From NCBI GenBank assembly GCA_009741485.1, contig CM019217.1:47207314-47271313 (forward strand): a stretch of DNA of 64,000 bases, read 5' to 3'. This stretch comes from Malurus cyaneus samueli. Lineage: Eukaryota; Chordata; Aves; Passeriformes; Maluridae. Below, in pieces: positions 28,121 through 39,904 of the stretch. The translations under genes and the position numbers were made by a program. Position 1 is the stretch's first letter. Each line of letters begins with the position of its first letter. The notes under the pieces are model-generated. The model was not told where the DNA came from and did no database searches. It worked only from the letters and a program-made list of their open reading frames with translations.

Positions 28121-30018
28121 GTGAGTACCCTCTGTCTCTTTCTCTCATATGCATATGTGTATTTTTAGAGAAGAAATGTCCATGCAGGAAGCACAAGAAG
28201 GGCTGTCAAAATCTCCTTTAAGTCTTAGAAAAACTGAGTAAGCACAACCAACCCCAAACTGCTTGTTTTAGTCTCTGGAGGTTAATTCCAGCCTGGCTGA
28301 AGTTAGATCAGTGTGCAGTTGAGTAAGAACTTTCCCAGTCCCGGAATAAACTGCAGAGATTACACACAGCAGGGTGGTCAAGAAGTAAAAGCAATCTGCT
28401 CCACACTCCTTCCTGAGCTACTTGTAGGCAAATAGGAGTGGCATAATTGGCAGTCACAAACCCCAGGGCTAGAGAAGTGGAGGGTGGGCTATAGGAGCTG
28501 TGTCAGCAAGAAGCTTTGAGTCAGGCTCTGCCTCCATTCTGCAGCTTTTGGCTTTTAATACACATCTAAGTGTACAATTACGAACAGGAAGGTGCTTCCT
28601 CCCTAGACAGTGAAAGCTGTGGCTGTCTGCTTTCTCCAATTAGAAACCAATTTCCCATAATAGCCCCAGCTTTTCCAGCCCTGATTTTTATAAGCTTCTA
28701 TGTTTCCAGCGGCTTTTTTGGTAAGGATACTTATGATATACATGTGAAAGCTCACTTAATAGTCTGTCTTCATGTGTTCTCATCCATGGCTTATTAGTGT
28801 CAGAAAAGGTTGTTCTAATGGAAAGGAGCAGCCCTCCAGCTTTCATTTTGGAAGATGCCCTTATTAAACCTTAAAGGACTGCAGCTCTCACTGTGTTCAG
28901 GTGTACAGCAAAAATAAGACTTTACCTTTCAGCAGTTAATTTGATTCAGCAAATTAGAGGACAGCAATTCATCAGCATTAAAACTAGAACGAGACAGACA
29001 CCAGTTGCCTTGCTGTGTCAGAATCCCTTAGTTTCCTGCTGCTTAAATTGCTGCAAACCCACAGAAATTTAGTTGTTAAATGGAGAACATCAGCTAGAAC
29101 TGCACAGCAACAATAAATCGAACCTACGATTACTTATTAAAATATGAGTCAACATCTTGCAGTTAATGAGGTGAACAGTAGCATTATGGTTTATTATAGA
29201 GCTTGTGAAGACGGTGCAGTTTTGCTTCCATCCATGACTAATATTCATGACTTAGATTTCCTGGGATACTTACACATCAAACTCCGTCCCCAGGTTCAAA
29301 TCACAGGGATCCTTTTGGAAACACTGTGTGTATAACAGTATATCCATGTATCTAATCGAGGTGCTCATTGCAATCATGAAAAGCAAAAGGAAGAAAAAAA
29401 GAAAGAGGAATAATATTTACTTTTTTATAAAGATGAATTTGCAGAAAAGGGATGTGCGTTTTAACATGACCCGGATTTCTTTCTGGGCATTTTAGTATAG
29501 CGGTTTGCATATGCAATAGCTTTTTGGCATATTAGCTCAAAAGGTTCTAATGATTTTAACTAGGTTCAGTTTGCATGTAGACATTTGAATCAGAGGACTC
29601 TGCTACTTCCACTTGGTTTTCTGCTCTTTGTCAAGCTGCATTTGTCTTTCAGGCAGAGTACATAATGGACAGTCTCACAGTTAGAGATGATACACGGACA
29701 ACCACTTGTCTCACCCCAGACTTCTGTGGATAATGTTTGCAGCAAACGGCTACCAATAAACCTGTGGAGTTTTCAGACGAGGTTATCTGTACAAAAAAAT
29801 AGACATGCATTGGTTTTCTAAGGATTGCATAGAGATAGGAGCCAAACTAGCTCTTAGATTAGACAGGCTCGCAGATCTAGAGCTGAGGTGGATTTCATGC
29901 TCTAAAGTAGTGTGTACTCCAGTAACAGCAAAGGGAAGAGAGCACTGCATTAATGATGGAATTGTTTGATATGTTTCTCATTTCCTCCCCTCTTGTTTTG
30001 TGTTTCGTTTTGTTACAG
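28121..30018 (+). other. ELOVL6: ELOVL6 last intron, 1.9 kb
   Basis: The donor is GTGAGT at 28121. The acceptor is a pyrimidine-rich tract beginning about 29984 and ending GTTACAG at 30012-30018. The intron is moderately AT-rich unique sequence. I see no repeat or RNA gene in it. Confidence 0.95.
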
Positions 30019-30443
30019 GCGACACAATATTCATTATTCTTAGGAAGCAGAAGCTCATCTTCTTACACTGGTACCATCACATCACGGTGTTACTTTACTC
30101 GTGGTATTCCTACAAGGACATGGTGGCTGGCGGTGGCTGGTTCATGACCATGAACTATGGAGTACACGCCGTCATGTACTCGTACTATGCCTTGCGGGCT
30201 GCTGGCTTCAGGGTGTCGCGCAAGTTTGCCATGTTCATCACCTTGTCGCAGATCACTCAGATGTTGATCGGTTGCGTGATCAATTACCTGGTCTTCTCCT
30301 GGATGCAGCAGGGCCAGTGCCATTCCCACGTGCAGAACATCATCTGGTCCTCTCTCATGTACCTCAGCTACTTTGTGCTCTTCTGCCATTTTTTCTTTGA
30401 GGCCTATATCGGCAAAACCAGAAAAGAAAGGAAGGTTGACTAG
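30019..30443 (+). CDS. ELOVL6: ELOVL6 terminal coding exon (residues 125-265 and stop)
   Basis: This terminal exon completes Gly125, encodes residues 126-265 and ends at TAG (30441-30443). It holds the catalytic core of the elongase. The ELO-family histidine box HWYHH is at 30066-30080 (about residues 141-145), the second conserved motif [13 protein letters not shown] starts at 30150 with His174, and TLSQITQM follows. Several hydrophobic spans are consistent with the multi-pass ER fold. The Lys/Arg-rich cytosolic tail ([10 protein letters not shown]) resembles ER-retention tails of elongases. The predicted total, counting about 30 residues from the upstream exon, is 265, identical to the mammalian length. 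All recognisable catalytic residues are present, so the gene looks functional. The acceptor GTTACAG is clear. Confidence 0.98.
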
Positions 30444-30668
30444 TGGTAGAAACGAGAAGCCATAGCTCAGGGTCATCAAGAAAAACAAAATTATAAGAAA
30501 CAAAAAGGCACAAGGAAACACATATATGTATGGTGCAGCTAAAACTTGGCAGCTTAGGGAAAGTTAGCGTGGTTTAACCCAGTAAGTTTATGATCCTATC
30601 ATGGTGAGGACTCACTGAATTCTACTCTATCTCAAAGGACTGCTGATGAAAGACAACTTCCTTCTTGT

Positions 30669-30850
30669 ACCTGTCTGCTCTAGAAAAGAAGGAGAAAAGA
30701 AAGAAGAGGGGAAAAAAAAAGAAAAAAGGAAAGAAAAAAAAAAGAGAAGAAAAGAGGAATGGAATAATGTTAAGGGGGGAGAAAAAAGTACATTAAATAA
30801 GCAGTGTGTTTCCCCAAGGTGGAGGAGAGACTTCTGTTTTTAAAAAAAAA

Positions 30851-30899
<49 letters not shown>

Positions 30900-30916
30900 A
30901 AAAAAATAAAAAAAAC
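30669..30916. repeat. Purine-rich tract and A-run in the ELOVL6 3' UTR
   Basis: The first part (30669-30785) is AAGAAGGAGAAAAGAAAG-type purine sequence. After a short unique spacer, 30842-30916 is nearly pure A, including 47 uninterrupted A residues (30852-30898). It is transcribed if the 3' UTR assignment is right. It could cause internal oligo-dT priming that looks like an early poly(A) site. Confidence 0.9.
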
Positions 30917-32010
30917 CAACCCAAAAAACAGAGGTGACAAAAAAGTCTCTCTATAATAACAATAAGGTTGTGGAATTAAAATCTTTTCCATAGAAGGTTG
31001 ATACCTTTAGCCAAAATGAAGCCCAAAAAGATGTTTCCTGTATGGAAACTGGCTGAACTCCACACTGTGGTTATGAATGGAAAAGAGCAGAGATTGATTT
31101 CTCTGCTTGCTGTGTACTCTGCCAGGAGAGCAGATCTGGGACACAGAGTGACCTCCCTCAGAAGGCAGAAAGGAGCAGTACTTTTACAAGAGTTTAATGC
31201 AAAAAGATGCACTGTTGCAATACATATCTCAGAGAGTGCATTTTCCAAGTGCATTTTTCAATTGAAGGCAAGGGATTTCTGCGGCAGGATAAGTCATAGA
31301 GGGTTAAATCAATCAATATTTGCTAAATTACCAGGGGCTAATAGCGGAGGGATGTTCAGGAAGGAGAGGGAGACAACTCCCTTCACGAGATCTTTGGGAA
31401 TTATCCATTACTCTTAATTTAGCCCGCAGCAACACTGAATTAAATGGGGGAAATCAGAAGAAATCGCAGTTAGCAAGAAGAGAGTGATTTATCTGCCCAC
31501 TGTTTTCAGAACAGAGCCCCGTGGTACAATCCGGATTCTGTGCTTTTGCAGACACGAGGATGCCTGCCTGAGTTGGGAGAGGTGGCAGGACTGTGTGACA
31601 TTGGGTATCACTGTGCTTCTGCATCTGCCTCCTGGGCAGTGCAAAGATGTTCAAAGTGCCCTCCTCTGGTCATGTGGAGATACTACTACAAAACATACTT
31701 GGAATAGGTTTTTCTTGAGATTTGTGTAGAAAAAAAAATTAGTCTAAATGAAGTAATTTTGCTGCAACAGCTTGACTCTAAAGTCCAGAGAGAATTATCC
31801 TTCGTTAAACAAATATATATCTCTGCAGAATCTGTACTGTAACATCAGACTGACCGCTTAAGAAGACACTCTTTCTTCTCTGAAGTCAGCTACAGATATA
31901 AGGAGAAATGTATTTCACTCTGAACCTTAGGGAGTTAGTTGAGAACAGCCATATTCTTTCAAAGGCAAGTAGATTGCATTATCTGTGATATTCCAGTCCT
32001 TACAAAGCCA

Positions 32011-32016
32011 AATAAA
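32011..32016 (+). terminator. Candidate proximal poly(A) signal AATAAA
   Basis: Canonical hexamer in the ELOVL6 3' UTR, 1.57 kb after the stop. It is a possible short-isoform signal, but no strong GT-rich element is obvious immediately downstream. Confidence 0.35.
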
Positions 32017-32448
32017 ATGTGTAAAAGTTCCTAGTATTTCAAAGACGCAAGTATGTAAACTTGATGTTAAATGTGTTAAATGTAGTATTCTAAATTGTAA
32101 CAGCTAGGTAGTTTAACTAAACAATTAGAAAAACTAGATCAACAAAATAGGGACTGCTGTTCTGCATAGAATATACACACACACACCTATAACTACACCC
32201 ATATACACATTCTGTGAATTGTCAACAAGAAAAAACAGCCCAGTGGCAGAGAATCACATTTCCTGGCTAATGCTAAAGATTGTCATTATCTTTCTTGCTT
32301 TAATTTGAGATTGTACAGTACAAAGGGTTTTTTTAATTATGATTTTTAGCTTTAATTGTGCTGTCATTCATGAAACAGAGCTGCTTTAGTATCCTGTTAA
32401 GAGATGACAAGGGCTTTCGGTGTCTCATTATATACAAAAGAAAAAACA

Positions 32449-32454
32449 AATAAA
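32449..32454 (+). terminator. Candidate poly(A) signal AATAAA
   Basis: Canonical hexamer about 2.0 kb after the ELOVL6 stop, in AT-rich context. Possible alternative end; unproven. Confidence 0.3.
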
Positions 32455-34221
32455 GTTACATTCCATATTATGTGAATGGTCTTACAAATCAAAAGGCCTT
32501 TTCAGGCTAAAATCATAATTATAACGAGCAGAAAATGAGTTTACATTTGTGTTATTTAAGTTATTGATGTGCTGACATTATTTTATGGTACAAAACATAG
32601 CAAAATGTGATATGCAGTAATGAAGCTATGATATTCATTAATAGGACTACTGTATACGTGGAAATATTAGACAAAACCAATTAAATGTGTAAACCATTTT
32701 GTTATACAGCTTGGAAGTAGATAATTATAATGCTGAATAAGCCTTTTTCCTCATGTTTAATTTTGCCCTGGCTAAAAAGCGGGTTAAGAAGACCGATTCA
32801 GAGTGGAAAAGGCAAAACTAAAGTCTACTGCAGTTAGTTGATAAGCGTTAGTACAAGCCCACCATTGTGCCATTTAGACCCTCAGTCCTGTGTGTCTTAA
32901 GTCTCTCAGATAGAGCGAGAGGGGCTGGAAGTGGTCCAGTGTCTGGAGCTGAAGTGGAGCAGAAATCTTGGACTCTGAAGTCAGTGAGGTCACTTTGCTG
33001 TGCTTTGAACGGAGCCGGTGTGCCTGACTGCCTTTGAGCAGAGGGGAGGGAGCCCTGCACATCTCCTGCTAATTGAGGCTTATGGCTGATGACTTTAAAG
33101 CCCCATAACCATTACCAGTGACAAGTGACATCCCAGCGTGGCAAGGACTTGCAGCCTGAGTTTACCACGGGCAGAAAACAAGGTGGGTTGCAAGCAACAA
33201 CCTACCCTGTTCCGTACTCCCTTTTCCTCAATTGCATAGGATTTAAATCCCACATTTCTAGGTGCTGGCAGTGCCAACACTGACTTCAGCAGAACAAAAG
33301 ATTCACCTGCTGTCTCCCTATGTCCCAAAGCCCTCATGGGTACCTGCTCACTGTTCCCAGCAGCTGCTCCTCGCCGTGCCCACTGCCATCCCAGACAAGG
33401 CTGGTGTGGGAGCAGCTTTCCTGCTGCCTGGGAAGCGGCTGCGGTGCAGTCACCCGCCTGAGGGACCCCTGGTGTGCAAGGGGAGCTCAGCACCAAATTC
33501 AGGGCTGTCCTGGCAGGGGACTGGGCTGCAGACGAGCGCACTTGCAGGGACAGCAGTATCAAACACATAATGTACAGTGACAAAGTAGGGAACATGCATT
33601 GTCACGCTGGGAGGTGGCTGTGACACTGCCATTTGCTTCAGGAAATTAAAACATTTACACAGGTCCTATGGCCCTCCTGTACCTCTGAGCTTTTCCTCTG
33701 AGGTTTTCCACTGGAGACAAATGTGGTAACTGGCATTAAAGAATTTGACAAAAAGAAAAAAAAAAACCCACTTTTACTTTTTTTCCCCCTAAAACATACA
33801 AGCATCATATTTAGACATGACTTGCTTATACTTAAACACTGAGCCAGTCAACCCTAATGTAATGACACCTCAGCAGTACTCCAGCTGTTCCAGCCATTGA
33901 GCCACAAGATACACAGCTAATTAGGTCCTACTTATTTCCCCTGGTGTGAGTCTTGGAGTCACATTTTCAGATTTTTTTTGTCCTTTTTTCCCTAATTATT
34001 TTAAAGAAATCTGTAATTCTGTTGCATTCACACATGCTGTGGGGGACTCAAACTTTATATAAATTTACCAAGCATTATAGGACCTGTGACAGCCATGAGA
34101 GATGCTGGAAATGCTGTTATGGGATCCACTGTTAAAGTCAGGAAAGTTCCACTGGTGATGAGGTCACTGTCTCAGGGTCAATGTCTGTTTTATGTTTTGA
34201 TGCATTAGTCCAATGTACTGA

Positions 34222-34227
34222 AATAAA
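34222..34227 (+). terminator. Candidate poly(A) signal AATAAA
   Basis: Canonical hexamer 3.8 kb after the ELOVL6 stop. A T-rich element just upstream (GTCTGTTTTATGTTTTG) is compatible with cleavage-factor binding. Use is unproven. Confidence 0.35.
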
Positions 34228-36175
34228 ACCAGAAAGATCAATATGGATTTATGCTTAGGCAGCTGCCAGCAGAATTTGGCTCTTCCTTAACACTACTTCC
34301 GTGTAGTCAACACTTTAAGGAAAATATTTTCAACTAGTTAGTGGAATGACAAAAGCTTGGATAATTCTGCAGCTTCTTTAAACTGTGCCTGTGATGACAA
34401 GGAAACCCCTCATTTTTTACAGACCTGCAGCAACTCAGAGTCACAAATGATTTATGTCTGGGCTCACTGATAACACCTAACTAGAAGCAGCTGGCTCCAA
34501 AAGAGACCTCTCACCAGCATCTCACAGTAACGTGATACAAGCTCTGCTTCCAGGATAAGGGCTGAGGTGTGCAGAAGGGATCATTCAAAAGAGCCAGGCA
34601 AGACAGTAGGATTAAAATATTGAGCACAAGTTGCAGGAGAGACACAGAGGGAGATAGATTTCATATCCCAGGACAAAGTATTTCCAGGCTGAACAGTCAC
34701 TCCTTTCCAAGATGAGGAGAGGCAACGTGGAAGGAGGGTGGGCTGTGCAGTGCCAGGTGCCCAGGATGGGGTGGCTTCCATGTAGGGGATCCCCCTGCAG
34801 AACTTAATTAGGCAGATGCTCCTTGAGTGCAACTGTGGGTCTGTGGATTTGTTTGGAGGAACGTCTGTAGTCAAATAATTTGTTCAAGTCCTGGGTGTAT
34901 TTATTTTTTTTTCTCCTGTAAGTAAAAACTTGGGACACTTTAGTTGAAAACGATGATACCTCAGGGATCAATATTCAGGTGGTTTCAGGCAACAGAGAGC
35001 GTAAGAGACCAATTATTGTGACCATGAAACAGCAGCCTTTGTAAGCAGTGCCAGATACAATGCATTAGTGCTGTAATATCTCCAGTAGTTCTAGCCTATC
35101 CTGTATTTCAGATCCAGAAGCAGAAGTGTAACATCTTTGTATAGAAATCATAAACACAGACATAAAGTAGTGAAGATGGCCTTTGACAAAGGGAGCAATC
35201 AAAGCAAATTTCAGTCTATACTGCATAAGTTGAGGACTTGTGCCGCTGCCTGCTGAAAGTGAGATTGCTGGTGAGATGTCAGTGACTTCAGGTGGCTTTG
35301 CTTCACCTCCCTGGAGCCCAGTTGCAGAGGGTGATGCAAAACTTGAATTCCCTTTTTGCTTAGTGGTGACATGAACCATCTGGGGCATTCTTCAGGCTCT
35401 GACGTGGGTCTGCAGTTATATTTTCCAGCCTAGCATCAAGGAGCCCTCCACAAGGCAAGAGTTGTAACTCTGAATTGTCAGTGGGTTTCCACTGTTGTAT
35501 TTCAATACATTTTCTATTCCATTTATTTTATTGGAAGCGAGCTAAAGGACAAGTCCCTGGTCCTGCTGTCGTGAATGCTCCGTTGCAGGCAGTGCATCAC
35601 AGTCAGCCTTTTGCTTACAGGGGTAAAGGCAGGACCAGGGTCTTGTCACTGACATAATTTCTAGCAGAGCAAACACCACAGGGTAGGATTTTATTTCTTA
35701 AATTAAATCATCTGTACCAACACAAATAATAAGATTGGATCTGTACATTAACTTGACAGTTAAGGGGAACCAGGGCCCTCCCCAGGACATCATAATGTAA
35801 AATGCTGCATGAAGAGGGGTTAGAGTGTATTTCCCAAAGGGTATAAAATAATACTTCCCTGAAACAGTGACCTTCCTGAGAAATCTCCCTTCTGTCCAGT
35901 CCTGGACAGCTTCAAACAGGCCTGTCTGCTGAAAAAATGCAGCTCTGATTGACTTATCTGCTTTCTCAAAAGGGCCACTACATGCTTTAGGCTTTTTGGA
36001 GCCTTAAAGCTCAAGCTAGATTTATATTCAGAAAAATAAAAACAACCTTAATATGTGTACAATAACTAGAAGAGAATAGTATGATAAATATCTTTATTTT
36101 ACCATTTTCAAATGGCTATTTCATTACATAAAAGGAAGTTTTTATTTTTATTTTTTGGGGTATATTGATATTCCA

Positions 36176-36206
36176 AATAAAATTTTAACTTTTGGTTCAA
36201 AATAAA
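36176..36206 (+). terminator. ELOVL6: Paired distal poly(A) signals of ELOVL6
   Basis: Two AATAAA hexamers, at 36176-36181 and 36201-36206, are followed at once by CTGTCTCTGTGTCTTATT. That is a T/GT-rich stretch of the kind bound by CstF downstream of a cleavage site. This is the best signal cluster in the region, and its distance from the stop fits a long 3' UTR. I infer cleavage around 36220-36225. Confidence 0.6.
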
Positions 36207-36225
36207 ATCTGTCTCTGTGTCTTAT

Positions 36226-39200
36226 TAATCTGTAGCATCCATTTTTTTTTCAGTCTATACTGCCACGAAGTCCATCTGTTGGAAAAGAGAAGTGTTTGTC
36301 CAGATACGAGACTGCTGTGTCACCTCCCAGCAAATCTCCACCAAGTTCATGTATTTGTGTGCCACAAATATAGAAATACAATGTGGTTGTTTTTTTTTTT
36401 TAAATTTGTGTGTATGTCATGTGCATCTGTATGAAGAGAGGGCATGTCATACAGGTACTTAAATGTCCTGATTGTGCATGCTTACACTTTGGAAATCCTA
36501 ATCTTTGCACCTCTGGAAAGAAACAAAATCCCTGTCCATCACAAGGAAAGTGCAGCTCGATAACTGATTCAATAACCAGGGAGAAAGAAACCAGGATGTG
36601 GACAGTATAGGATTGTTTCAGGCTTATGGCAGAAACTACATTTCCTTTCCCCAGCACCCACTTCTCCATGCTTCTGAAAGGTACCTGTGGCATTGTCTAT
36701 GCCCAAAGTACAAAAATTAGCTGTTTCCAGTTTCCTCTGTCAAGCAGCTGCTGTGGCTTGCAATGAGCTTGTGCTTGAAAGTGCCCAATAGAACCAGCTA
36801 TCCTGGCATCCCACTAAACATGGGCTGCTGCTTACCCAGAAAGATGATATCGGGGTGAAAGAAATTGTGCTTAATGTCAAAATGCTGAATATACATTCTT
36901 CATCCATTCTCCTCCAAGGAGCTTGGTTACCTCGGAATGATGTGCTCATAAAATCCCTGCCTGAAACCCCCATATCAACGCCTTCAGCTGTGCCTTCTCT
37001 GCCACCTTCCAGCCTTTGGAGAACTCATCAGGGGAGCAAACCCTGGCTGCTCTGTCAGAAGCTCACCAGAGAGGGCTCAAATGGGGTTATTTACAATGAC
37101 TTTCACAGCGACGGAGCAGGCTCTGTTACCCAAATTAGTGATCTGGAGGAGACAGATGAAGCCAGACGAGCTGTGCTGGGTCACAGTGCTTGCTCTTACC
37201 TCTCAACTGTTCTGCTCTTCACATTTCCTCTCTGCTTTCCACAGCCCCAGGCCCTGCTGCTTCAAGGATTTTGCCTGTCTGTTCAGCCCAGGCTGAGCTC
37301 GATTGCTTTGCTTAACAGAGGAGGACTTTTCTGTCCACCTGCTCCAGTCCCCATCCCACTGTTGCCAGCAGCAGCTTGCAGTTCCTTGCTGGCACCCTTT
37401 CTGATGTTGTGGGCACTGTGATTCTTCATATTCCTCATGCATCAGCAGTGCATGGCAGCTGCTGCCACCCAGCACCGCTGGCACCTCCACACGGCGGGTG
37501 GTGAAGAAAATCTGACCACAGAAATGGTGGCAGGTAAAGTTATAATCAAGGAAGCAATAATGGAAAATACCATTTTTTGAATATTATATAGAATTATTTG
37601 CTGAAAGGATCTTAGAGGTCAGAGGGAAAGGATTTTTTTTTGGATAGTGTTTTTTTCCATTAAAATTTTACTAGAAATACCAGGGATCTGAGGTTTGTCC
37701 AATACAATGCTGGCACTTGCAGCGAAGGGGTGACACTGGAACTGCTAAGAGCATTTAAAATCTTTTTTCCTAAGTGTTTGTTAGACTGCCAAATACAGTT
37801 AACAAAGGCTTTGCTGTTCACCTCTTCTGGTCTCTCACTGGAGCTTTTCTTTCAACATGGCCTTATCCATGTAAGATAAACAGAGCCCACAGAGGCTGAT
37901 GGGCATTAAGGGTGTCTGTCTGTAAGAGAGGGAAGATCACAGCTGTTTGGGGGTGTGCTGTTTGCTTGGGAACATTTTTTCTGTTGCATAACAGAGTCTT
38001 TGTCTAGAGATATAAAAGCTGTTCAGGCCTGTTATTGGAAGATGCAATTGGGGAGTGTGTGGCTGTTCATTCTGGTGGTGTGTTGAGCATGGTATAGATG
38101 GTCACATGAGACATGATACCTTCACAGTGATACTTTGAAACAGAAAAGGATGGCACTTACAGGAAACTTGGCTTCTCAAGAACATCTGCTGCCTACAGCT
38201 GATGGAACACTCAAGAGAAAGCTGGGAAAAGCCTCAAAGACTCCAGCTTAAGGCCTTGGTCCTGTCAGAGCTCCTCTATGAACTCCCACTCCACTTTTGC
38301 CACCAGCCTTGTCCCTACAAAGCCATCCAGTGCAATACATCACGTAGGGCAGGAGAAACATTTGCATGAGTTGTAGGGCTTTAAGTGTGTACTATACCCA
38401 GGGAACAAAATTCCAGAACATCTGCTCCTATGCAATCCGTGTCTCTTTGAGGGAACACCTTTCAGCTGCTATTTTCTCTGCTTTATCCTAGTCTTGTTTG
38501 GATTAAATCAGGACACCTGTTCCTTCAAGCAAAAGAAGAACACAAGAAATGAGAAGTGGCAGCTGGCCAGGGCCATTGCATGCACCATGTAATGCTGGTG
38601 GCTTGTACAGATTTGCATGCAGGGGCTGGCTCAGTGTGAGGAAACCACATAGAAAAACCCCAAATCGACAGCTACCTAAGGGACTTACACAGCCTGGGCA
38701 CTGGGTTGCTCTCTTCCATGCAGCTGTAAGCAGTTTTGACCTTCCTCTCCTAAATTACCCATCCCTGGTGCTATGGGAGGTGGTGGCACCATGCAGCAGC
38801 CACTCTGGCACTCAGGGGCTGCTCACTTCTTGCACTGCCTTGACAAAATTCTACTCACTGCCTGCTCTGCAGGCCCATGGGGTGGCCTCAGTCTGGGCAT
38901 CAGAGGCAAAGGGCTTTTCCCTGAGCAAAGGAAATTGTTCATTTGTCGCAGGGAAGGATGCAGCTGCTGTGTTGATGCTGCACACTGTCCTGGAGGATGG
39001 CAGCAGTGCCAGTGGCAGGTCCTGCACGCTGCCCATGGGACTGGTAGGGGCTCCAGGCCACCACATCAAATGGCATGGCTCAGAGAGAGCATGACAGTGG
39101 CAGTGAGAGGAGCCAGGAGCTAACTTTGCTGCTCCAACTCTGTAGAAATCCAGAAAACTCCTTAAAAGTATATGTGCATTTATATATCTATAAAATACCA

Positions 39201-39375
39201 ATATTTTAACTGCAAAGGTCTCATAGATGAATATTTGAAGTATAGAACTTCCTGGAGTTATTTTTTTTAAAAGGTAGAAACTGAGTTTGTTCTTAAAATC
39301 AAAAACATACAACTTTCATTGTGAATAAGAGCTCACTGCTTGAAAGTATTCCATGTGAACTTTGAACCTGCAGTG
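36226..39375. other. Intergenic / possible 3' UTR of a - strand unit
   Basis: I find no recognised gene here. The open frames at + 36855-37421, + 38549-39094 and - 38851-39312 are low-complexity translations without splice support. If the - strand candidate ending near 39376 is real, part of this stretch would be its 3' UTR. - strand AATAAA hexamers (TTTATT on +) occur at 36093-36098, just inside the predicted ELOVL6 3' UTR. Confidence 0.5.
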
Positions 39376-39564
39376 TCACAAGCAGTGCTGTGAAATGGCA
39401 GCCAGCTGTAAAGTAAGTTTAGACAATACAGTTTTGTTCCTGATTCTGTCGTCAAAAAGGGCTTGAATAACTCTGCATGCAGCATGCACTTGCCAGTCCT
39501 TCATGAATCCATCCTTCAGTGGGAAAGTTCTCAGTAGGCAGAGCCCCACAGTGTTGATCAGCTG
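39376..39564 (-). CDS. Candidate terminal exon of an unidentified - strand gene
   Basis: On the - strand, the sequence following acceptor GTTCTGCAG (at 39565) is open for 62 codons and ends in TGA at 39376-39378. The frame reads QLINTVGLCLLRTFPLKDGF, and later HAACRVIQALFDDRIRNK and LSKLTLQLAAIS, which looks alpha-helical and amphipathic. It joins in phase 0 to the exon at 39767-39904. The better-looking acceptor CTCTACACAG lies 13 bases earlier (exon from 39577). Using it gives another open frame of about 40 codons, so the true product is ambiguous. I do not recognise the protein. It is not cysteine-patterned like EGF, the gene expected convergent to ELOVL6 in mammals. It could also be part of a lncRNA. 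Confidence 0.35.
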   Translation of the reverse strand, partial: QLINTVGLCLLRTFPLKDGFMKDWQVHAACRVIQALFDDRIRNKTVLSKLTLQLAAISQHCL

Positions 39565-39766
39565 CTGCAGAACAAGCCTGTGTAGAGCAGACACAAACCA
39601 GTCAGTGATTTTGCAGCTGTCACTTTTTAATTTGGAAATTAAGCAATAATGCTTGAAGCAAACTCTTCTTCACTCCTACTGATAGTCTTAATCCTCCAGT
39701 ATGGCAGACACTCAGGGTTTGAGATCTGCACTGCATTTTTTTAGACCTTTTTTTGTAACCTCTCAC

Positions 39767-39904
39767 CTGCTCTAATTCTACAAGTGGCCTCCTGCTCCTG
39801 AGTCGTCCCAAGCTGGACTGAAGCACACAGGTCATATCTGGCTTTGTGTCCTTTCCTTTGAGAAAATCCTTCTTGTGTAGCTCCTCTATAACACACCAGT
39901 GAGT
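39767..39904 (-). CDS. Candidate internal exon of an unidentified - strand gene
   Basis: This 138-nt stretch has textbook splice sites on the - strand. The acceptor is CCTCTTTTCCCCTCTTTTAG and the donor is GAGCAG|GTGAGA. It is 46 codons in phase 0-0 and open in the frame beginning THWCVIEELHKKDFLKGK and ending RRPLVELEQ, with charged, helix-like composition. A second frame is also open, so coding status cannot be settled from one genome. It is spaced 202 bases upstream of the candidate terminal exon (39376-39564). No family was recognised. Confidence 0.4.

Larger units (their letters stand above)
30444..36225 (+). other. ELOVL6: Probable ELOVL6 3' UTR (long form)
   Basis: About 5.8 kb downstream of the stop codon has no convincing coding sequence. 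It is AT-rich with many ATTTA-like motifs and contains a purine-rich tract (30669-30785) and a long A run (30842-30916). Candidate poly(A) signals occur at 32011, 32449, 34222, 36035, 36176 and 36201. Vertebrate ELOVL6 mRNAs are known to have multi-kilobase 3' UTRs, and the paired signals at 36176 and 36201 fit a distal end of that size. The exact end is inferred and several shorter isoforms are possible. Open frames in the interval, for example - strand 33095-33595, lack support. Confidence 0.6.

Noticed and set aside
30090..30521. 143-codon open frame on the - strand
   Set aside because: Antisense shadow of the conserved ELOVL6 terminal exon.
33095..33595. 166-codon - strand open frame in the ELOVL6 3' UTR
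   Set aside because: No splice signals or domains, and + strand frames overlap it. It is compatible with chance at this GC content.
36855..37421. 188-codon + strand open frame
   Set aside because: Composition is Leu/Ser/Pro-rich without domain signs, no splice structure, and overlapping open frames occur on both strands.
38549..39094. 181-codon + strand open frame
   Set aside because: No recognisable family. It overlaps other open frames and probably lies in an intergenic or 3' UTR region.
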